A stretch of 64,000 nucleotides of DNA, from contig WOAB01000723.1 in the NCBI GenBank assembly GCA_027886185.1, positions 744,001 through 808,000 of the forward strand, read 5' to 3'. Positions 57,406 to 64,000 of the stretch are shown piece after piece. Every line of letters starts with the position of its first letter. The stretch's first letter is position 1. Source of the DNA: Rheum nobile. Its lineage: Eukaryota; Streptophyta; Magnoliopsida; Caryophyllales; Polygonaceae. The notes under the pieces are model-generated. The model worked only from the letters and a program-made list of their open reading frames with translations. It searched no databases and was not told the origin of the DNA. Made by a program: the position numbers and the translations under genes.

Positions 57406-58108
57406 TGATGTGACCTTGTCCGATGGAAAGACCACGATTCGCTGTCAAGGATCGATTGAACGCGTAGTAAGGCGAAGCAGGAAACTCTTCGGAAAGGATA
57501 GATTGGCGGAAGCAAGGAGAAGATGGACTGTGGGGTGGTCGGAATGATGACCGGCGGCTGGGGGTGACCGGCGACGGCTGGTGGTGATGTGGCAGAAGTG
57601 GTGGTGGTGGTGGTGGTGGTGGTGTGGTGGCGACGAAGGAGGCAGCGGAATGAGGAGTGGAGGGGGCGGCGGCAGCCCTAGGGTTTGTGTTTGAGGAGAG
57701 ACGAGAACTAGGGTTAGTTCTTGTCTCGGGATTGCGGATAGTAACCGAATAGTTGGAACCGAATTAACGCACCAGGATAATTCAACTAGAAACGCGTTAA
57801 TTTGTGTGACGTCAGGGCCCGGGTTTGCAGGAGATTACTCGACTGGAAAACAAGATCTATTTCGACGTAATTGAAAATGAAGACAAAAGAGAGTATTTAT
57901 ACTAGAGAGTTGACCTAATGGGCCAGACTCTCTAGTTACTAATTCTGGCGGCCCATTTAACATAAATGGCAACCACCTAGAAATAGCAGCTACTAAAAAT
58001 AGAAATATTATTCATAAAACATGCTAAGCAATTAATGTCTCGATCGGACTGGATGTAACTGTAGGGGAGTCTCAAGGCGGATGTGACAAGGATGGCAGGG
58101 TCACATCA
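57406..58108. mobile_element. Solo LTR in Cop-5 RT/RNase H region
   Basis: 703 bp with a perfect 10-bp terminal inversion, TGATGTGACC...GGTCACATCA, flanked by TATTC (57401-57405 and 58109-58113). TG...CA ends and a 5-bp duplication mark it as an LTR. It holds a GGT/GTG microsatellite at about 57599-57632 and no coding domain. The start TGATGTGAC recalls array F, but the body differs. Confidence 0.85.
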
Positions 58109-58113
58109 TATTC

Positions 58114-58860
58114 CCTTAGGGGAGCATCTTGACTAAGACCAAGTTGCCTTTACCTAGTGATGAAGAAGAACGCATGAAATATGTGCCTTATGATGCTAAT
58201 GTAGGTTCTATTATGTATTCCATGATTTGTACTAGACCCGATCTTGTTTTTGTTGTTAGTGTATTGAGTCGACATATGTCTAACCCTTGTGAAAAACATT
58301 GGATAGCTATGAAGTACCTTTTGAGGTACATTGCAGGTACCGTGAATGTGGGTTTGGTTTATGGTAAGCATACTTTCCCTACCGAGCTCTTTGGTTTTGT
58401 GGATTCTAACTATGCTAGCAACAAAGATAATAGAAAATCTACTACTACTTATTTATATACTTGTTGTGGAATTTGCATATCTTGGAAAGGTCAACAACAG
58501 CCTATTGTAGCTTTGTCCTATATCAAGGCAGAATACATAGCTACCATCGAAACTTCTAAGGAAGCAATTTGGCTCCAAGGTATACTTAGAGAAATAGAAA
58601 GAAAAAACTATGTTTTTATGCTGCATATGGATAGTCAAAGTGCACTTTATTTGTGCAAAGATCATGTCTATCATGAGAGGACTAAGAACATTGATGTTAG
58701 ATATCATTTTATTCGAGATAAAATTAATAAAAATGAATTCTCAATCAAGAAAATCGATAGTAAGGTTAACCCTGCAGATTTTGGAACAAAAATTATCACA
58801 ACTGATAAGTTTCATTTTTATAGGGAATTCTTGCATGTGATCGACATCAACTTCCATTGA
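58114..58860 (+). pseudogene. Cop-5 pol: RNase H
   Basis: TKTKLPLPSDEEERMKYVPY, SIMYSMICTRPDLVFVVSVL, FGFVDSNYASNKDNRKSTTT, ALSYIKAEYIATIETSKEAI, HERTKNIDVRYHFIRD. The frame is open to TGA 58858-58860. A frameshift lies between the solo LTR junction and 58129. The RNase H Asp in FVDSNYA and the Glu of KAEYIA are kept. Confidence 0.8.
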
Positions 58861-58905
58861 GGAGGACACAAAAAAAAATTAGAAAACATAATTCTTAGGG
58901 GGCAG

Positions 58906-59146
58906 TTGACCAAATAAAACCCTCAATTACAGTTCACAACTGTCTTCGGAATTGAAGTTCAGAACCACAATGCAATAGGGTTCCGCGACATGGGTTTGCT
59001 TATAAATCCAAAATAACCTACATCCTCCGAGGCGAAAGTTCCCCATCAATTAAACCAAATTGAATAAGCACAAACAAACAAATAATTCAAAATCAAAATC
59101 ATTTTCAAAATAAGCAATCTGAAAAGGAAAGGAGGAGGTCAATTAC
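58906..59146 (-). other. Probable intron of p24-beta-like gene remnant
   Basis: AT-rich sequence next to the putative splice donor of the p24-like exon. No transposon match recognised. Confidence 0.35.
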
Positions 59147-59347
59147 GGTGAAATCTATGTCAGGATGATCCCAGCCCTAGAAGACATTGTTATCAACAAC
59201 AACAAAGTTGCCGGAGATGGTATCACCCTCGTAGAGCACGTACTCGTACACGCACTGAACCTCGCTGACAGTTATAGAGAGAGTCGAGGCGTCACAGATT
59301 GAGCAGCAGCTCAAGAGCAGCCCAAAAACAAAAAAGATTTTCCCCAT
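59147..59347 (-). pseudogene. p24-beta-like transmembrane emp24 domain protein, exon 1, with nonsense codon
   Basis: The ATG at 59347 opens MGKIFFVFGLLLSCCSICDA, a signal peptide, followed by the GOLD-domain start SITVSEVQCVYEYVLYEGDT and SGNFVVVDNNVF. Codon 57 is TAG where plant p24-beta proteins have Trp. The frame then goes on GWDHPDIDFT to a GTAATT donor at 59146. Plant p24 proteins cycle between ER and Golgi as cargo receptors in COPI/COPII vesicles. No later exon was found on the left, where Cop-5 lies. The strong match but premature stop suggests a recently broken gene or a gene fragment captured or stranded among transposons. Confidence 0.7.
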
Positions 59348-59632
59348 GGATTTCTTTTACCTCTCATCTCGATATCTGTCGGCCCTATATCAATCGATTT
59401 TCTCCGGAAAGAGGGCGGAAACTTGGACTTTTCATGACTAAAACTTCGTCGAGCGAAGAATTAGATAACAACAACAAACATAGCTGGGAGATGGAGTAGT
59501 AGTCGACGGTCGCCATTGAAGAGAGGAATTCGGGATCTAGAGGTCGGACAGGAGGGGCGACGCATCTGGATCTGTAGAGAAGGGAAAAGGAAGAGAGAAG
59601 GTGAAGAGGAGAGGAGAGGGTCAAAATCCTAA
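59348..59632 (-). other. Upstream region of the p24-like exon
   Basis: Purine-rich sequence on the plus strand, i.e. a CT-rich leader on the minus strand, as common in plant 5' untranslated regions. The short frames in it are not convincing genes. Confidence 0.35.
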
Positions 59633-59641
59633 TAAAATAAT

Positions 59642-60171
59642 GGGAAATTCATGTTGGTGTCTTGAGTTTAGGGTTAATCATGTTGGTATCCCACGATTAA
59701 AGTTTTTCCTGTTCGTATCCCTAAGATTTTGGTTTGTTCGCTTTGTAACCAAAATTTTTCATATCCGTATCATTTCGGTTCGAATTGATCAAATCGAAGC
59801 TCATCATTATGTTTATTAACCTCAACTTAGTAGGATTCGACTCCTAAAACAATCAAATCCATACCCAAACCATTTCGATTTGAATTCTTAAGGTCGAAAC
59901 GGGTTGTTGCTTCGGAATTCAAATCGACCTGGTTCGGACATGGATTTGGGTATTTTAGGAGTCAAATCTGACTAATTTGAGGGAGAGGAACACAATGGTA
60001 GACTTGGATTTAATAAATTTGAACTAGAATGGTACAAACATGAAAAAGTTTGGTTACGAAGCAAACAAACCCAAACCTTAGGGGCACCAACAGGAAAAAA
60101 CTTAATCGTGGGACACCAACATGAATAATCCTAAACTCAGGGGCACCAACAGGAATTTCCCTAAAATAATT
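59642..60171. mobile_element. Hairpin MULE-type MITE / foldback element
   Basis: 530 bp that is almost wholly an imperfect inverted repeat centred near 59905. It starts GGGAAATTCATGTTGG and ends (reverse complement) GGGAAATTCCTGTTGG. It is flanked by the 9-bp duplication TAAAATAAT (59633-59641 and 60172-60180). A 9-bp duplication, long terminal inverted repeats and G-rich ends fit Mutator-derived elements. No coding frame. Its RNA would be a long hairpin and a likely small-RNA source. Confidence 0.8.
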
Positions 60172-60205
60172 TTGATAAATAAGGAGCTAATTAGAGATTT
60201 AAAAA

Positions 60206-61966
60206 GGGTGATGCTAAATACATTGGCTAAAAATACACTGCATAGGCACGTACAAGAATTATGTGTCCGAGCTATTTAATTACTCGTCGGGTAACCGATT
60301 TTGGCACGGGCACGTTATATGTGCACATGCATCTTTTTTTAGTTAACTTTAATTTTTTTTATTAAAAAAAATATTGTAGCACGAGTAAGGGTTATTCGAA
60401 TACCGATTATACTAGGGGTAACGTAATCCTAACTTCATTATCGTATAATTCGAATATCGGCTATACTAATTATATTGTAATCCTAACTTCATTATCGTAT
60501 TATTCGAATAACGATTACACTAAGTATAATGCAATCATGAATTCATTATATTATTATTCGTTATCGTATAATTCAAATATCGGTTATACTAATTATATTT
60601 TAATCCTAACTTCATTATTGTATTATTTGAATGACGATTGTACTAAATGTAATGTAATCCTAACTTCATTATCATATCCTAGACCCTAGGGTAAGAAGGG
60701 TTTGAGATTTAGAGTTATCAAACCCCAATGATTTTCATAACCTATATTGCTTGTATAATCGGTATTCGAACAATAATATAATGAATTCATGATTACATTA
60801 TACTTAGTATAACCGATGTTCGAATAATATGAAAATGAAGTTAGGATTGCATTATATCCTATTATTCGAATATCGGTTATACTAACTATATTGTAATCAT
60901 AAGTTCATTACCGTATTACTCGAATATCGGTCACGCTAATTGTAATGTAATCCTAACTTCATTATCGTGTTATTCAAAGAACGGTTATACTAAGTGTTAT
61001 GTAATCCTAACTTCATTATCGTACTATTCAAATAACGGTTATACTAAGTATATTGTAATCCTAACTTCATTATCGTATTAATCGAATAACGGTTATACTA
61101 AGTGTAATGTAATCCTAACTTCATTATCGTATTATTCAACTAACAGTTATAATAATAATAATATAATCCTAACTTCATTATTGTATTAATCGAATAACGG
61201 TTATACTAAGTGTAATGTAATCCTAACTTCACTATCGTATTAATCGAACATCGGTTATGCTAAGTATAATGTAATCATGAATTCATTATATTATTATTCG
61301 AATACCGGTTATACAAGCATTATAGGTTATGAAAATCACTAGGGTTTAATAACTCTAAATCCCAAATCTTGCTTACCCTAAGGTTTCTAGGATATGATAA
61401 TGAAGTTAGGATTACATTACACTTAGTATAATCGTTATTCGAATAATACGATAATAAAGTTAGGATTAAAATATAATTAGTATAACCGATATTTAAATTA
61501 TACGATAACGAATAATAATATAATGAATTCATGATTACATTATACTTAGTGTAATCGTTATTCAAATAATACGATAATGAAGTTAGGATTACAATATAAT
61601 TAGTATAACCGATATTCGAATTATACGATAAGGAAGTTATGATTACGTTACACCTAGTATAATCGATATTCGAATAATACGACAATCAAGTTAGGAGCAT
61701 TACACATAGTTTCTTAGTTTGATTAAACTAAGGAAAAAAATTAAATTTTCTCCCGTGCTACAGTAATTTTTTATTATAAAAAAATTAAAACTAACTAAAA
61801 AAAAGAGGCACGTGCACATATAACGTACCCGTGTAAAAATCGAATACCCGACGAGTAATTAAATGGCATAAGCACACAATCCTTGTACGTGCCTACTTGG
61901 CACGGGCATGTGCAAAATATATGTGCCTATGCACTGTATATTTAGCTAATGTATTTAGCCGCGGCG
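60206..61966. mobile_element. 1.76-kb inverted-repeat element with internal palindromic repeats
   Basis: The ends pair over about 190 bases (left GCTAAATACATTGGCTAAA, right arm complementary, both containing the GCATAGGCAC box). The flanks carry the 8-bp duplication TTTAAAAA (60198-60205 and 61967-61974). The middle is built of about 55-60-base units with core TCCTAACTTCATTATCGTAT, in forward orientation at 60425-60680 and 60940-61270 and inverted at about 60760-60860 and 61390-61690. A further inner palindrome joins 60680-60790 with 61300-61400. The 8-bp duplication suggests a hAT-like origin. No coding capacity. Confidence 0.72.
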
Positions 61967-61974
61967 TTTAAAAA

Positions 61975-62399
61975 CGGATTTTCAAGTAAATATGGTCTTG
62001 AGTATATTATACATATTCGAAGGCGTTATATACATGCGGTTTTTTATTCTTTCGCACGCACTTTGGTGCGTCAAAAATAGGCATGCGGTTTGATACGCCA
62101 AAAAGAGGCGTGGAGGGGGCAAAACAATAAGAAATTGGCAAAATACCCATAGAGGTGGTGCGCCTTATTCTGGCGCATCACACTTGCACACCTAAACAAG
62201 GCGCACTGGTGCGCCCAAGGGAAGTGCACCAATCTGGCACGCCTAAACAAGGCTTACCAGATTTTACTGTTGGAAAATACGACCGTTAGTGCGCCAACTG
62301 GAGGCGTACTAACGGTCATATTTTTCAACGGAAAAATCTCACCCTATATGTATCCGAATTCTTTCTCTCAATTCCATATCGAAACATACCCTTATCAAC
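61975..62399 (+). other. Upstream region of MULE gene with strong hairpin
   Basis: Contains short GC-rich phrases such as GGCGCACTGGTGCGCC and CCTAAACAAGGC repeated, and a near-perfect 29-base-pair stem with a 7-base loop at 62267-62331. No gene seen. Confidence 0.5.
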
Positions 62400-64000
62400 A
62401 TGTCTCAAAGTAGTTTAGATGATGAATGGCACTCGAGCGGAGAGGATGACGATTGGCACGCGAGCGGAGACGATGAAGGAGAGGATGACGATGGGCACTC
62501 GAGTGACAATTTCGTGGTTAGTGTTGAATTAATTTTTGTTGAATTGATAATTTTTGTTGTATTTATATGTATAAATTTCATACGTAGTTAGTTTGTAACC
62601 TTAGTAATGCATAATTGTTTGTTAAAGATTATAATATTTGCATTACATATACGCATAAAGGCCTATACTATTAGGTATGAACTAGTAGCTATTTAGTTTA
62701 GTTACTGATGAATACAACTTCATGGTTGAATATATTATAGGAGTAAGAAGAAAAAAATTCGTGGTTAGTGTTGATTTTTTTTTTGAATTGGTATTTTTTG
62801 TCGTAGTTATATGTATAAATTTCGTACGTAGTTAGTTTCGTAGTCTAGATATGGATCAATTGTTTGTTAAAGATTAATATTTACATTACATATACTCATA
62901 GAGGTGTATACTATTACGTATGATTGAATATATTGTAGGTGTAAGAAAAAAATATTTAAACTATTATATGAGGCCTTTAGAAATGATAATCCAGATTTTC
63001 TAAATCATCCGTGATTATGCAAATATGTATAGGGGAGAGACTATGGAAGTGAATTTCGTACTAGCCTAATGTGGGATAGTCGCCATGAATTGGCTGATTG
63101 GGCTAGGCAGAAGGCAAAAGATTTGATGATTGTTTTGGTCACTCGTAACTCAAATGATAGAATGATTAGTTTGACTTGCGAGCACTACGGTAAATATAGA
63201 TCGGGGAGGCCAAAAGTTAATGAAGAAGATCCGGAAAAGAAAGTTGAGATTATTTGTGAAACCAGATCGAAGAAGTCCGGATGCAAATTTGAGTTGTATG
63301 GGGTTCGACCTAAGAAAAAGCCAAGGTCGTATACTCATAAATGGATGTTGGATGTGATAAACGGTCACCACAATCATGCGCTTCTGACTAGCTTCATTGG
63401 CCATGCATACATGGGTAGAATGACCTCGGATGAGCAACTCATGGTTAGGAGCTTGGGCGATCATTTCATGGTGTCAAAAGATATTGTTGCGTATTTGAGA
63501 ACTTTCTTTCCCGAAAATGTAACATCCATGAAGTAGGTTGCAAACTATTTGCAAAAGATCCAGTACGAGGCTCGTGGGGAACTGACGATTACCCAATGGA
63601 CGCTATTTTTTTTGCGAGAAAATAACTATGTAGTTCGTCCTTTAAGGAAGAAGTTAACAGGTGAGGTGGATATCCTATTTTTCGCTCATCCGGAGTCACT
63701 ACTCCTGTTGAAGATGTTCTCATATGTGGTAGTTATCGATGCCACATACAAGACAAATATGTATGTAATACATTTCAGTAGAATAGTCTATGTACTAAAA
63801 TTTGGTTCCTTATTTTTAATTACTACATTTTATCTTTTTACATTTATCTATAAGTATGATATGCCTCCGGTGGAGATTGTTGGTTTTACTTGCACTCACA
63901 AGACGTTCAACATTGCCTATCCATTTATCCGAGGGGAAAAGGTTATGCATTACAGGTTCATAATGATACAACTTCGGCAATTGTTTGTAGATTTGGGAAT
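62400..64000 (+). pseudogene. FAR1/MULE-type transposase gene, broken, truncated by window end
   Basis: The ATG at 62400 opens a short acidic exon with repeated HSSGEDD/HASGDDE units (to about 62516). After an intron-like gap comes WDSRHELADWARQKAKDLM with CEHYGKYRSGRPK, KKSGCKFELYG and INGHHNHAL, the FAR1 DNA-binding type zinc domain with Cys and His ligands. After a TAG at 63534-63536 it continues with EVDILFFAHPESLLLLKMFS and the transposase core VVVIDATYKTN, where D is the first catalytic residue. An intron of about 90 bases (GTAATA...ATAAG) then leads to MPPVEIVGFTCTHKTFNIAY. Later catalytic parts and any SWIM domain are beyond the window. MULE transposases cut and move Mutator-like elements. 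Confidence 0.72.
62511..62955 (+). repeat. Tandem duplication in intron of MULE gene
   Basis: Unit 1 at 62511-62757 and unit 2 at 62758 to about 62955 both begin TTCGTGGTTAGTGTTGA and end with a TATATT.TAG followed by GTAAGAA(G)AAAAAA. The second unit has lost about 50 bases. The first bases include the end of the first exon and its GTTAGT splice donor, so donor and acceptor sites are doubled. Confidence 0.7.

Larger units (their letters stand above)
48021..58905 (+). mobile_element. Cop-5: Ty1/copia element split by a LINE and a solo LTR, 3' LTR missing
   Basis: PBS at 48029-48040, gag from 48929, pol through 58860, and a purine tract CTTAGGGGGCAG at 58894-58905. Sequence after 58905 does not match the putative 5' LTR, so the 3' LTR seems deleted. 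Two later insertions, 50133-55174 and 57406-58108, carry clear target duplications. The family differs from Cop-4 and from the Sireviruses (coding TRPDLVFVV, IKFDKCMKKLGF). Confidence 0.8.

Noticed and set aside
57406..58108. CACTA or other DNA transposon with terminal inverted repeats
   Set aside because: TG...CA ends and a 5-bp duplication fit a solo LTR; no CACTA terminus and no 3-bp duplication.
59299..59624. Small genes around 59300-59624 on both strands
   Set aside because: They overlap the p24-like exon and its CT-rich leader and resemble no protein.

Overview
This window looks like plant nuclear DNA, probably heterochromatic and from a flowering plant. I see no bacterial operons, no rRNA or tRNA gene and no intact host gene. 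Almost all of it is a stack of transposable elements inserted into one another: Ty1/copia (three Sirevirus-type copies plus two others), Ty3/gypsy (Athila-type, solo LTRs and a tandem LTR array), an L1-like LINE, two inverted-repeat DNA elements and a Mutator-like (MULE) transposase gene. Two broken host genes show through: a RING-H2 E3-ligase-like gene and a p24-beta-like cargo receptor exon. Working labels used below are Sire-1, Sire-2, Sire-3, array F, Cop-4 and Cop-5.

Layout, left half. 1-3036 is the 3' end of an Athila-type element inserted in Sire-1 (3037-10289, +). 10290-11258 is host DNA with a RING-H2 exon on the minus strand. 11264-41230 is Sire-2 (+), a complete but exploded element flanked by the 5-bp duplication CACTA. 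Four insertions lie inside it. Sire-3 (12326-23979, -, duplication TCATC) sits in gag and itself carries an Athila/Tat-like solo LTR (13758-15252, ATAAA). A tandem LTR array (26578-33753, GGTTT) sits in integrase. A solo LTR (35300-36493, CTCTT) sits in reverse transcriptase.

Layout, right half. 41231-41370 and 46417-46605 are more of the host gene, split by Cop-4 (41376-46411, -, AAAAC). Cop-5 (about 47400-58905, +) is split by a LINE (50133-55174, -, 18-bp duplication) and a solo LTR (57406-58108, TATTC). Then come the p24-beta-like exon (59147-59347, -), a 530-bp MULE-type hairpin element, a 1.76-kb inverted-repeat element with internal repeats, and from 62400 a broken FAR1/MULE transposase gene that runs off the window.

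How the parts relate: removing each insertion together with one copy of its target duplication restores a continuous reading frame in what it interrupted (checked at Sire-2 gag, at the reverse-transcriptase site and at the split host gene), so the nesting order is well supported. No transposon copy in the window appears fully functional; the LINE is closest, with one nonsense codon in ORF2. The most unusual signals are the four-LTR tandem array, a set of covarying hairpins in the Athila 3' region, signs of template switching and LTR conversion in Sire-3, and an extra conserved ORF downstream of pol in all three Sirevirus copies.
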